A stretch of 33,913 nucleotides of DNA from Cytophagales bacterium CG12_big_fil_rev_8_21_14_0_65_40_12 (GTDB taxonomy: Bacteria > Bacteroidota > Bacteroidia > Cytophagales > Cyclobacteriaceae). Made by a program: the position numbers and the translations under genes. Positions 1-7,512 of this stretch are shown piece by piece (positions within the stretch are counted from its first letter, which is position 1; every line of letters starts with the position of its first letter). The stretch covers positions 1 to 33,913 of the forward strand of contig PCUU01000057.1 of assembly GCA_002786855.1 (NCBI GenBank), given 5' to 3'. The notes under the pieces were generated by a model. It was not told the origin of the DNA. It made no database searches and saw only the letters and a list, made by a program, of their open reading frames with translations.

Positions 1-410
1 TCTTCACCAGCCCAAGGCTTTTCACTCTCGTGTAAAAATTTATGTGCAATCCGGTGGATTTGAGGTCTTTCATGCTCAATGTCAATCCCAATAGGGCCAA
101 CAGAAGATAAGGCAGCAGCACCAAATCCTTTCGCATGCGAGATGGAAATATGGAGTCCCTCAAGATTCAGGTGAGGCTTGCCGAATTGGTCTTTATAAAC
201 TTCGTATTTCAAACCTGGGATTAGAGCTTTTAATGCCAGTCTTGCAGAAAGCCATTCGAGCTTTTTACTTTCTATCTTGTTCCCGTCCAGTATGGCTTGG
301 TCTTCACCCGAAGGCGCAAAAAGAGAAATCAATTCGTCCAAAGTCTCCTCTGTTTTCCAGATGGCCATTGAAACTCCGTTCGCGATTTCCTCTTTATGAA
401 ATAAAGGCAT
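1..410 (-). CDS. 4'-phosphopantetheinyl transferase superfamily protein, 3' part missing
   Basis: This is the first 136 residues of a leftward gene cut by the left edge. The start is the ATG whose complement is at 408-410. The translation contains SISHAKG (about 89-95) and GIDIEHERP (about 108-116). These match the conserved substrate and Mg2+-binding core (GxDIE) of Sfp/AcpS-type enzymes, which move phosphopantetheine from CoA onto a serine of carrier proteins. The later W..KEA motif would lie beyond the edge. The gene is divergent from the WD40 operon with about 74 bp between starts. I cannot tell whether it serves fatty-acid or secondary-metabolite carrier proteins. The family call is firm because both motifs have correct order and spacing. 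Confidence 0.85.
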   Translation of the reverse strand, partial: MPLFHKEEIANGVSMAIWKTEETLDELISLFAPSGEDQAILDGNKIESKKLEWLSARLALKALIPGLKYEVYKDQFGKPHLNLEGLHISISHAKGFGAAALSSVGPIGIDIEHERPQIHRIAHKFLHESEKPWAGE

Positions 411-419
411 GAATTTATA

Positions 420-450
420 ATTGGCTTAGCAGCTTGAATCCTTAGTTTTA
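420..450 (+). promoter_or_regulatory. Candidate Bacteroidota-type promoter for the WD40-divIVA-folB operon
   Basis: TTG at 421-423 is followed after exactly 19 bp by TAGTTTTA at 443-450. This is close to the Bacteroidota consensus (TTTG, 19-21 bp, TAnnTTTG); the last base is A instead of G. Transcription would start near 457, about 28 bp before the ATG at 485. This is a pattern match only. Confidence 0.4.
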
Positions 451-484
451 CAACCAAGTCGAAATATAATCCTTTTCAAAAGCT

Positions 485-1396
485 ATGGCGCAGGTAAATG
501 TCAAAAAACTCAATACAGTAGGCGGACATCAGGATTGCGTTTATACCCTCGCCAAAGGCCCAAACCCCAATCAATTCTTTTCTGCCGGAGCCGATGGCGT
601 GATTGCCCTTTGGGATTTGGAGGACATAGACAATGGTAGAATGGTAGCCAAAGTGCCAAGTTCGGTGTATGCCATTTGTTATTATCCAGAAAGAAACGCC
701 CTGATCATCGGCCAGAATTTCGAAGGCCTGCACATCATTGATATTGATCAGCAGATTGAATTGGCTTCGATCAAACTTTCGCCCTCCCAAATTTTCGATA
801 TCAAAGTGATTAAAGACCGCATCATTGTGGCGCAGGGCAATGGCTATGTTCATATTTTGGACATCAGGACTTTAGAGACGGTTCACGTGATTCGAGATAC
901 GGAGAAAAGTGCACGCACGCTATCCGTTTCAGAGAAGAATGCGCATTTGGCGGTAGGCTATAGCGATAATAAAATCAGGATTTACTCCTTAAAAGATTGG
1001 CACTTGGTGAAAGAAATTGATGCCCATAAAATTTCGGTTTTTACCGTACGATACAGCCCCAATGAACGTTTCTTGCTCAGTGGAAGTAGGGATGCGCACC
1101 TCAAGGTATGGGATGTGATCGATGGCTACAGTTTAAAGGAGTCCATAGTGGCGCACATGTACGCAATTAACCACCTGGAATTTAGTCCTGATAACAAACA
1201 TTTTGTAACTTGTAGCATGGATAAGTCCATAAAGGTCTGGGATGCTGCGACTTATCAACTCCTTAAAGTTATAGACAAAGCACGTCATGCGGGTCATGGC
1301 ACCTCCATCAATAAATTACTTTGGAGCGAGCATAACAACCTATTAATTTCGGCCAGTGACGACCGCAGTATTTCCATTTGGGACATCAATTTTTAA
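485..1396 (+). CDS. WD40 repeat (beta-propeller) protein
   Basis: The 303-residue protein consists almost entirely of WD40 blades. WD or WD-like strand ends occur at ALWDLED, LKVWDVID, IKVWDAAT and the C-terminal SIWDINF. GH-type starts are visible near residue 14 (GGHQD) and before later blades (DAHKIS, VAHMYA, AGHGTS). At about 40 residues per repeat, seven blades fit the length, so this is probably one complete propeller. No signal peptide or membrane segment is seen, so it is likely a cytoplasmic scaffold. It is the first gene of a tight rightward operon, 12 bp before the DivIVA-domain gene. Its binding partner is unknown; physical coupling to the DivIVA-like protein is only suggested by gene order. 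Confidence 0.9.
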   Translation: MAQVNVKKLNTVGGHQDCVYTLAKGPNPNQFFSAGADGVIALWDLEDIDNGRMVAKVPSSVYAICYYPERNALIIGQNFEGLHIIDIDQQIELASIKLSPSQIFDIKVIKDRIIVAQGNGYVHILDIRTLETVHVIRDTEKSARTLSVSEKNAHLAVGYSDNKIRIYSLKDWHLVKEIDAHKISVFTVRYSPNERFLLSGSRDAHLKVWDVIDGYSLKESIVAHMYAINHLEFSPDNKHFVTCSMDKSIKVWDAATYQLLKVIDKARHAGHGTSINKLLWSEHNNLLISASDDRSISIWDINF

Positions 1397-1408
1397 TTTT
1401 TCCGAACA

Positions 1409-2299
1409 ATGAACATTACACCCTTAGAAATTAGGCAAAAGGTTTTCGAAAAGAATTTTAGAGGCTACGATAAAGACGAAGTAGCTGCTTTTCTTACTTC
1501 ACTCTCAGTTGAGTGGGAAAAACTCCAAGACCAAACTAAGGAGTTAAAATATAAGCTCGAAGCGGCCGAAAAGGAGGTCATGAAGCTGCGCGAAGTTGAA
1601 AACTCGCTTTTCAGAACTTTAAAAACGGCCGAAGATACCGGAGCAAACATGGTAGAGCAAGCCAATAAAACGGCCCAACTCCATATGCGCGAAACCGAAA
1701 TGAAAGCTGATGCGCTGATGAGCGAGGCCAAGCACAGGGCCAAATCTATAATTGAAGATGCTGAAAATAGAGCGGGCGCGATCATCGAAGATATGGAGGA
1801 CGAAATCAGGCAGCTTGAGCAAGTTTTCAGGAGCCTGAATGCCAATAAAGATGGGGTCATGTCGGAGTTAAAGAACTTGGCGACCGACATTATGGATAAG
1901 TTGAAACGTCACAATGACTTTCCTGCTGACATCAAGCCGATTTTGAAAGAGGCCAAAAAATTGAGCAGAGAAGTGAATGACAGTAATATTCAAGATAAAG
2001 CCGTGAGCGAAATGCTTGATACTGGCCATAAGAAGGAAGAAAAGCAGGCACCAGAAGCCGATCCAAGCCCTGTAGAAGAACCGATCGCAGAAAACCTTTC
2101 GAACCTTGATTTGAATGACGTTTCTGAAGAAAATGAAACGGAGGAAAATGAAGACGAAATCACCCTAACTGCTGAGGAAGAAGCTGAGTTTCTCGCGGCT
2201 GCTGAGGCAGACGAAGTCGAAGAAACGCATAAGGAAGACGATGAAGCCAAAGATGAAGCGGAGGAAGAAAACAAGGGTTCTTTTTTCGATCGATTTTAA
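1409..2299 (+). CDS. DivIVA domain-containing coiled-coil protein with acidic tail
   Basis: The N-terminus (TPLEIRQKVFEKNFRGYDKDEVAAFL, residues about 4-29) is the typical DivIVA/GpsB membrane-binding region. A long heptad-rich coiled coil follows (about 30-150, many E/K/A/L). A strongly acidic, low-complexity tail covers about 205-290, and the protein ends in GSFFDRF. DivIVA proteins recognise curved membrane at poles and septa and recruit other proteins. The role in Gram-negative Bacteroidota is not well defined, so I do not assign a symbol. It lies 12 bp after the WD40 gene and 6 bp before folB, so co-transcription is likely. The long open frames on the opposite strand here are by-products of the E/K-rich composition. 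Confidence 0.85.
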   Translation: MNITPLEIRQKVFEKNFRGYDKDEVAAFLTSLSVEWEKLQDQTKELKYKLEAAEKEVMKLREVENSLFRTLKTAEDTGANMVEQANKTAQLHMRETEMKADALMSEAKHRAKSIIEDAENRAGAIIEDMEDEIRQLEQVFRSLNANKDGVMSELKNLATDIMDKLKRHNDFPADIKPILKEAKKLSREVNDSNIQDKAVSEMLDTGHKKEEKQAPEADPSPVEEPIAENLSNLDLNDVSEENETEENEDEITLTAEEEAEFLAAAEADEVEETHKEDDEAKDEAEEENKGSFFDRF

Positions 2300-2305
2300 C
2301 CGAAT

Positions 2306-2671
2306 ATGAATATCGATAAGGTAGCTTTAGAAGGCATGGAATTCTATGCCTACCATGGTTTTTTCGAAGAAGAACGGAAAATCGGTAATAGATTCACGGT
2401 GGATATTGAAGTCACAACCGATTTTGAAAAAGCCGCCCTTAATGATGATTTGACAGGAACTGTGGATTACGTGCAACTATATTCCATTGTCAAAGACCGA
2501 ATGGCGATTCCCTCTAAATTATTGGAGCATATTGGCCAAGACATTGTCAACGAAGTCTTTAAACAGTTTAGTGCGGTTGCTGCTATTACCTTGAGCATTT
2601 CTAAACATAATCCTCCTTTCGGTGGTATTTGCGATCGGTCTAAAGTGACTTTGGTGAGGGAGCGGGTTTAA
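2306..2671 (+). CDS. folB: Dihydroneopterin aldolase FolB
   Basis: At 121 residues this is the normal FolB length. It starts with ALEGMEFYAYHGFFEEER (about 8-25) and carries GTVDYVQLY (about 51-59), LLEHIG and the C-terminal KHNPPFGG. These supply the active-site tyrosine, the pterin-binding glutamate of LLE and the conserved lysine before the proline pair. FolB cleaves 7,8-dihydroneopterin to 6-hydroxymethyl-7,8-dihydropterin and glycolaldehyde in folate synthesis, in the cytoplasm as an octamer. It is the third gene of the operon, 6 bp after the divIVA-like gene. No other folate genes are nearby, so its position appears to be a housekeeping insertion in an unrelated operon. Confidence 0.93.
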   Translation: MNIDKVALEGMEFYAYHGFFEEERKIGNRFTVDIEVTTDFEKAALNDDLTGTVDYVQLYSIVKDRMAIPSKLLEHIGQDIVNEVFKQFSAVAAITLSISKHNPPFGGICDRSKVTLVRERV

Positions 2672-2683
2672 AGTTTCATTGAG

Positions 2684-3211
2684 ATGTCAAGAAGAAATAA
2701 TTCACCAAGAATAAAAAAGCGTATAAATGCCACTCTGATTGATTTGGCGATTTACTTACCTCTGTTTTTGACCTACACTATTTATTTTGGAGAAGTAAAT
2801 GATCAAGGTGAGTCAATTGTCTCTGGAGTAATGACTTTGCCCATCTTTATCTTTTGGTTATTGTATTTCCCAACAACCGAAGCCGCTTTTGGAAATACGC
2901 TCGGTCACAAGCTTATGGGCTTAAAGGTGGTAACCCTTTCAGGAAGACCAATTTCATTTCTTCAAGCATTCAAAAGAAGAATCCTTGATGGAATTGAGAT
3001 CTACGGTAGCTTGGGAATCATAGCTTACGTAGTCGCAAAGAACTCCCCCAGAGAACAGCGACTTGGTGATAGTTTTGCACGTACGAAAGTAATAGGAGGT
3101 GATTCTGTTTTTTGTAAAAATTGCAATGAACAACTCGAGCTTTCGGGTAGTGATCTTATCAAAGGTCAATTTGGCTGCCCCGAATGTCAAACGACTAATA
3201 TGATTGAATAG
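2684..3211 (+). CDS. RDD family membrane protein with C-terminal zinc ribbon
   Basis: This 175-residue protein has an RDD-type layout. A basic N-terminus with KKRINATLIDLAIYLPLFL (about 11-29) opens the first membrane helix. A second helix follows around 45-62 (VMTLPIFIFWLLYF), then the conserved FGNTLGHKLMGLKVV (about 68-82) and a third hydrophobic stretch near 110-118. The C-terminus adds two CxxC pairs (CKNC and CPEC, about 144-172), which look like a small zinc ribbon. RDD proteins are poorly understood; some act as ion or Na+/H+ transporters. The zinc ribbon would place a metal site in the cytoplasm. It is the last gene of the operon, 12 bp after folB. Confidence 0.8.
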   Translation: MSRRNNSPRIKKRINATLIDLAIYLPLFLTYTIYFGEVNDQGESIVSGVMTLPIFIFWLLYFPTTEAAFGNTLGHKLMGLKVVTLSGRPISFLQAFKRRILDGIEIYGSLGIIAYVVAKNSPREQRLGDSFARTKVIGGDSVFCKNCNEQLELSGSDLIKGQFGCPECQTTNMIE

Positions 3212-3230
3212 TCTTTGAACTTCGCTCTTG

Positions 3231-3286
3231 GTCATTGCGAACTTATTTTGGCTTTTCGAAGCTTTGATAATTATGCGAAGCCATCT
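3231..3286 (+). repeat. Dispersed-repeat-like sequence in the spacer before the helicase gene
   Basis: The 195 bp spacer 3212-3406 holds GTCATTGCGA (3231-3240) and, about 33 bp on, ATGCGAAGCCATCT (3273-3286). This arrangement resembles the short intergenic repeats of the GTCATTGCGA...CGAAGCAATCT type found in many bacteria. A small hairpin GCTT-TTCG-AAGC sits at 3251-3262. The remainder of the spacer is AT-rich with no supported gene. A second copy elsewhere in the genome would be needed to prove the repeat. Confidence 0.35.
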
Positions 3287-3406
3287 AATACTCGACTCAC
3301 TTTTTTATTGAAATACTTAAATCAATCGATTCAACTACCATAAATTGCAAAACCAATTGGCATTAGGCCAGTTATTCCCAAGCACTGAACTTTTAATTAT
3401 CCCCCT

Positions 3407-5293
3407 TTGACACCTGCTCAACAATCCATCAATCAACTTGTACAATTACTCAAAATCGAAAGGGATGAAGACTACGCTCAATATGAGCGAAAGATGTTCA
3501 ATACTTCTATCGAAGAGCGGAGAAAACGCGGGGTCACCTGGTATCCTGTGGTCATGGCCAATCGCTTTATTGGGACTGGCGAACGCTATACTTTAGAGTT
3601 GGACCGTACCAATTTCTTGGAGCAGAATCATTCTTTTCAGGTCGGTGCTGTAGTAAGTGTTTTTTCTGGTCACGGAGACGATGCTGAAGCAATTTCTGGT
3701 GTAATCAGTTTCTTGAGAAAAGAGAAAATGCGAGTTGCCTTGAATGTAAGTGAACTTCCTGATTGGCTGAGACAAGGTAAAATAGGAGTCAACTTGCTTT
3801 TTGATGAAGGCAGCTATCGCGAAATGAACCGAGCCCTTCAATATGTTTTGAGTGCCGAAACAGGGAGAATCGCAGATTTGAGAGAAACCCTCTATGGAGC
3901 TAGGGCAGCAGAATTTAAAACTGGTTTTGAATACCAATCTGTTAATCTCAATCCCAAACAAAACGAGGCTCTTACCAATATTTTTCATGCAAAAGACGTA
4001 GCCATCATTCACGGCCCTCCCGGTACAGGTAAAACCACAACGCTCGTCAACGCCATCAAAGAAGTAGTCAAAAATGAAAAACAGGTGCTGGTTTGTGCGC
4101 AAAGCAATGCAGCGGTTGATTTGATCGTAGAGAAACTAGCCAATTTAGGTTTGGAGGTGCTTCGCCTTGGGCATCCTGCACGACTTACCCCAGAAGTGAT
4201 TGAAAATAGCCTTGATGTGAAAATTTCTCAGCATAGCTTTTTCAAAGAGTTGCGAGACATCCGCAAAAAGTCTGAGGAGTTTAAAAAGATGGGGCATAAG
4301 TACAAGCGTAGTTTCGGCAGAGATGAGAAATTTCAGCGCGATTTGCTCTTGAAAGAAGCGCGATTATTACGGCAAGATGCGGACAGAATTGAGTCTCAAA
4401 TCACCGAAGACTTGATGGATCGGGCGCGAGTAATTGCTTGTACCCTCGTAGGGTCAACCCATCAATTATTGCGCGACAGGGTTTTTAAGTCTGTATTTAT
4501 TGATGAAGCAAGTCAGGCTTTAGAACCCGCTTGTTGGATTCCCATTTTGAAATCCTACCGCGTGATTATGGCGGGCGATCATTTGCAGTTACCGCCAACT
4601 GTAAAATCAATTAAAGCAGGCAAAGAAGGTTTAGAAGAAACGCTTTTTAAGAAAGCCATCGAAAATGCCAAAGCAGATGTAATGCTCGAAACGCAATACA
4701 GAATGCATCCTCATATCATGAAATTCTCAAGCGATTACTTCTATAATGGAAAGCTAGAGGCAGCTGAGGAGGTTTTAATTCGAGATTGGGAAGACAAAGG
4801 AGCGAGGTTCGAGTTTATTGATACTGCAGGTTGCGGCTTTCAAGAGAAAATCAAAAAAGAAACGCTGAGTACCTATAATGAAGATGAGGCCAAATTGGTG
4901 ATAAAGCTTTTGGCTCAGAACATTACTGAAAATACTTCGATCGGAATCATTGCTCCCTATAAAGCACAGATTGAATACTTGAGCGATTTACTTCAGGCCG
5001 AAGAAATCTTGGATGTGATCAAAGAAAACATCTCGATCAATACTATGGATGCCTTTCAGGGACAGGAGCGCGATGTGATCTTCATCAGCCTTACCCGAAC
5101 CAATGATAAAAGTGAAATTGGCTTTTTGAAAGAATATAGAAGAATGAATGTGGCCATGACTCGGGCCAAATCAAAATTAGTGGTGGTGGGCGATTCTGCC
5201 ACCTTGGGCAAAGACCCGTTTTATAATGCCATTATTGACTATGTGCAATCAATAGGTGGCTACAGATCGGCCTTTGAGTTTTTGTACGTTTAA
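3407..5293 (+). CDS. Superfamily 1 helicase, Upf1/IGHMBP2-like (AAA_11/AAA_12)
   Basis: The 628-residue protein has a complete set of SF1 motifs: Walker A GPPGTGKT at 203-210, Walker B DEAS at 366-369, GDHLQLPP (motif III, 390-397), QYRMHP (motif IV, 430-435), and DAFQGQERDVIFISLTR followed by NVAMTRAKSKL (motifs V-VI, about 548-591). An N-terminal beta-rich region of about 160 residues resembles the OB-like 1B part of IGHMBP2 helicases. It should unwind DNA or RNA 5' to 3'. The chosen start is TTG because the frame is closed upstream by TGA at 3386-3388 and no ATG is near. The stop overlaps the stop of the leftward nuclease gene by 4 bp. Confidence 0.88.
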   Translation: MTPAQQSINQLVQLLKIERDEDYAQYERKMFNTSIEERRKRGVTWYPVVMANRFIGTGERYTLELDRTNFLEQNHSFQVGAVVSVFSGHGDDAEAISGVISFLRKEKMRVALNVSELPDWLRQGKIGVNLLFDEGSYREMNRALQYVLSAETGRIADLRETLYGARAAEFKTGFEYQSVNLNPKQNEALTNIFHAKDVAIIHGPPGTGKTTTLVNAIKEVVKNEKQVLVCAQSNAAVDLIVEKLANLGLEVLRLGHPARLTPEVIENSLDVKISQHSFFKELRDIRKKSEEFKKMGHKYKRSFGRDEKFQRDLLLKEARLLRQDADRIESQITEDLMDRARVIACTLVGSTHQLLRDRVFKSVFIDEASQALEPACWIPILKSYRVIMAGDHLQLPPTVKSIKAGKEGLEETLFKKAIENAKADVMLETQYRMHPHIMKFSSDYFYNGKLEAAEEVLIRDWEDKGARFEFIDTAGCGFQEKIKKETLSTYNEDEAKLVIKLLAQNITENTSIGIIAPYKAQIEYLSDLLQAEEILDVIKENISINTMDAFQGQERDVIFISLTRTNDKSEIGFLKEYRRMNVAMTRAKSKLVVVGDSATLGKDPFYNAIIDYVQSIGGYRSAFEFLYV

Positions 5294-5937
5294 GAAAATG
5301 CTTTTTTAACTACTTCTTCATTTATTACCTGAGTTGCGCTGATTACATCAAATTTGGGTGAGTCTATTAAATTGAATGATTTCAACCTCACAATTAAATC
5401 GTCAAAATCTGGAGTGGTTGCGCAGATTGCCTTATCAAGACCGAGAATATCGCCTATCTTTTGCTTTCCATTTACGGAATTGGCATCCTCTTCTGATAAT
5501 GTCAGTAAAAAACTTAACGACCTTCTATGAACAAATTTCAAGGCTACGGCTTCAAGGTCGGCTTGCTTATACCTCTCCCTAAATGAAGTTTTTGCGCTTA
5601 AACAAATTGGTCCTTTTTCAGTGGAATAGAGCATTAAGTCGTAATTGATGTTTGGTACAAATGCCACTTTTGCCCCTAAGAAAATTGGGTAAATGCCTTC
5701 ATTGATTAATAGAGTTGCCAAAATGTACTCAAATATCTTTCCGTTAACTCCTCTTTTTTGCTGTTCGTTATCCAGCAATCGATCTCTTGACTCAAGATAT
5801 TTCTTCCAATAGAACCTAACATAATCACTAGGTTTTTCATACTTATGTATGTTAAAAGCTGGTGCTAGAGACTCAAAAATCTCCGCTGCAATTGTGTTAT
5901 CTCCTTTAACAATGTTTAATTTTTTCAACAGCGACAT
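5290..5937 (-). CDS. Probable type II restriction endonuclease, PD-(D/E)XK-like
   Basis: The ATG lies directly after the methyltransferase stop with no spacer, the usual arrangement of a type II R-M pair. The 215-residue protein has no clear full-length family that I recognise. It shows a plausible PD-(D/E)XK core: E70 in GKIFEY, D100 in NINYDL, and SAK (114-116) at the end of a beta strand. K116 begins KTSFRERYKQ (116-125), which is like the K-T-x-x-x-x-R-W-x-Q signature I associate with EcoRII/SsoII-type enzymes. The catalytic assignment and that resemblance are inference. Base composition appears more AT-rich than the flanking housekeeping genes, which agrees with horizontal transfer. The gene is convergent with the helicase gene and their stops overlap. 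Confidence 0.7.
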   Translation of the reverse strand: MSLLKKLNIVKGDNTIAAEIFESLAPAFNIHKYEKPSDYVRFYWKKYLESRDRLLDNEQQKRGVNGKIFEYILATLLINEGIYPIFLGAKVAFVPNINYDLMLYSTEKGPICLSAKTSFRERYKQADLEAVALKFVHRRSLSFLLTLSEEDANSVNGKQKIGDILGLDKAICATTPDFDDLIVRLKSFNLIDSPKFDVISATQVINEEVVKKAFS

Positions 5938-7206
5938 CTAGAGTATTTTTAAAGTCTTTACTATTTCGTTTGCAGTTGCTTGTATCGCAGGTACAGCTAC
6001 AGAATTTCCCAATTGTTTATATGCTTGAACATCGGATACCTTTAATTGAAATCCTTTTGGGAAACCCTGTAGTTGAGACCATTCAAATGGAGTTAACTTT
6101 CTTATGCCTTCCTTATTTACTTCACCAGTAATTTTAGTTACAGGAGTAAAATTTGTCAACCTATTGTCAATGATCAAGTTTCTCTCCCTGCCCATACCTC
6201 CACAGACTACCGCATTTGCCACCCCTTCTTTTTCTAAAATCTGATAACCGAAACCATTCCCTTTACCTTCATGTCTAGCTTTGTGCTTTCTAAGCGTTTC
6301 TAAATAAGTGGTAGATAGATAGTATTTAACAGAGACCTCTTTCTTTTCAATGATATCCTGAACAGTTTTTGGTACGTCATATTTTTTTGGGTATTTGAAC
6401 TTGGAAATATTTAAGTCAGGTCTAAAGCCAACAATAAAAATTCTTTCTCTATTCTGAGGGACACCAAAATCTTTTGCATTGATAATCTCAGGCTCTGGAA
6501 CAAAATATCCTAAGTCATTTCTCAAAACGTTTAAGATTGTGCTTAAAGTTCTTCCGCCATCATGGTTTCTAAGCCCTTTTACATTTTCAAGAAAAAATGC
6601 CTTTGGTCTTTTTTGATTTATTATTTCGGCAACATCGAAAAAGAGAGTCCCTCTCGTATCTTCGAAGCCGCCTCTTTTTCCAGCAATGGAAAAAGCTTGA
6701 CAAGGGAAGCCAGCACATAAAACATCAAATCCATCTGGGATATATTTTTTGGTAGACTCTTTGGTGATATCACCAAACGGAACTTCTCCAAAGTTAAGCT
6801 CATAGGTCTTTTGTGAATATTTATCCCATTCGCTAGAAAAGACGCATTTACCACCTAGATTTTGCATAGCGATTCTAAACCCTCCTATTCCTGCAAATAG
6901 ATCAATGAATTTGAACTTGGGATTTGCTGGAGCAGGAAAGGGAACGTTAGTAGCTAAATTGAAAAGGAGATATTGCAAAGCTTCATCAGCGACTTCATCA
7001 TTAATTTCCTTATCTGGAAATTGATAACTCAATTGTTTTTTCACGTGGTTTAGAGCATCTTTTTTAAAAAAATTTGATACTCCATTTGAATGATTGTGTA
7101 AGTAATGCGTAAATGCAGCAGCTGAATTTTCCTCTCCTTCAAGAATTCTCACTTTAAATGAATCACCAAGTACTTTCTCAATTAAAACGGTTTCGTTGAA
7201 TTGCAT
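5938..7206 (-). CDS. DNA (cytosine-5-)-methyltransferase of a type II R-M system
   Basis: The 422-residue enzyme has all main C5-methyltransferase motifs: motif I FIDLFAGIGGFR (100-111, SAM binding), motif IV GFPCQ with catalytic Cys169, motif VI ENV (207-209), motif VIII QNRERIFIVGF (251-261), motif IX in RKLTPFEWSQLQGFP and motif X QLGNSVAVP near the C-terminus. The catalytic half resembles M.HhaI (EWDKY, GFEDTRGTLFF). The target-recognition region contains GKGNGFGY and CGGMGRERNLI, seen in Dcm-like enzymes acting on short GC-rich sites such as CCNGG, CCWGG, GGNCC or GGWCC. I cannot choose among these. About 95 residues precede motif I; in M.SsoII-like proteins such an extension represses transcription, but no obvious helix-turn-helix is visible here. 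Confidence 0.93.
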   Translation of the reverse strand: MQFNETVLIEKVLGDSFKVRILEGEENSAAAFTHYLHNHSNGVSNFFKKDALNHVKKQLSYQFPDKEINDEVADEALQYLLFNLATNVPFPAPANPKFKFIDLFAGIGGFRIAMQNLGGKCVFSSEWDKYSQKTYELNFGEVPFGDITKESTKKYIPDGFDVLCAGFPCQAFSIAGKRGGFEDTRGTLFFDVAEIINQKRPKAFFLENVKGLRNHDGGRTLSTILNVLRNDLGYFVPEPEIINAKDFGVPQNRERIFIVGFRPDLNISKFKYPKKYDVPKTVQDIIEKKEVSVKYYLSTTYLETLRKHKARHEGKGNGFGYQILEKEGVANAVVCGGMGRERNLIIDNRLTNFTPVTKITGEVNKEGIRKLTPFEWSQLQGFPKGFQLKVSDVQAYKQLGNSVAVPAIQATANEIVKTLKIL

Positions 7207-7512
7207 TTTTTGTTTTCTTTATTCAGGAATGATATTTCTTTTCGAATTTAGAATATTCGCGTGAATATGGGAAGTTTAACTCCTCTATAGTTTGTAATTA
7301 TAAAATGGAGACCTCAAATCTTCCGATTCTATAAAATGTGGATTCCACTTTAAAGTTAGAGATCGAGGTCTTATTTTCTTATTTGAAATGCCGGGGTGAA
7401 TAATTCACCATATAATTAATCATCCGGATGATTTTGAGGGGGATTCTTGGGTAGGAGATAAAAATATCACTTCAATGCTTTAGATTTATGCAATTGACTA
7501 AAACCAAAAAGC
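7207..7512. promoter_or_regulatory. Divergent 306 bp control region rich in short palindromes
   Basis: This spacer separates the start of the methyltransferase gene (leftward) from the membrane-protein gene (rightward) and holds no supported gene. It contains several inverted repeats: ATATTC-GCGT-GAATAT (7253-7268), GTGGA-T-TCCAC (7339-7349), GGTGAAT-A-ATTCACC (7395-7409), and the perfect 16-bp palindrome AATCATCCGGATGATT (7418-7433). A 7-bp pair AGACCTC/GAGGTCT (7309-7315, 7365-7371) flanks two direct copies of TATAAAATG (7299 and 7330). Such symmetry suggests binding sites for dimeric regulators, possibly the methyltransferase itself. No good Bacteroidota promoter could be placed with confidence. 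Confidence 0.5.

Noticed and set aside
476-853. Minus-strand open frame opposite the WD40 gene
   Set aside because: It overlaps a clear WD40 coding region and shows no family features.
1465-2274. Long open frames on the minus strand opposite the DivIVA-like gene
   Set aside because: They are serine-rich mirror frames of an E/K-rich coiled coil, with no recognisable domain; the plus-strand gene fits operon spacing and a known family.
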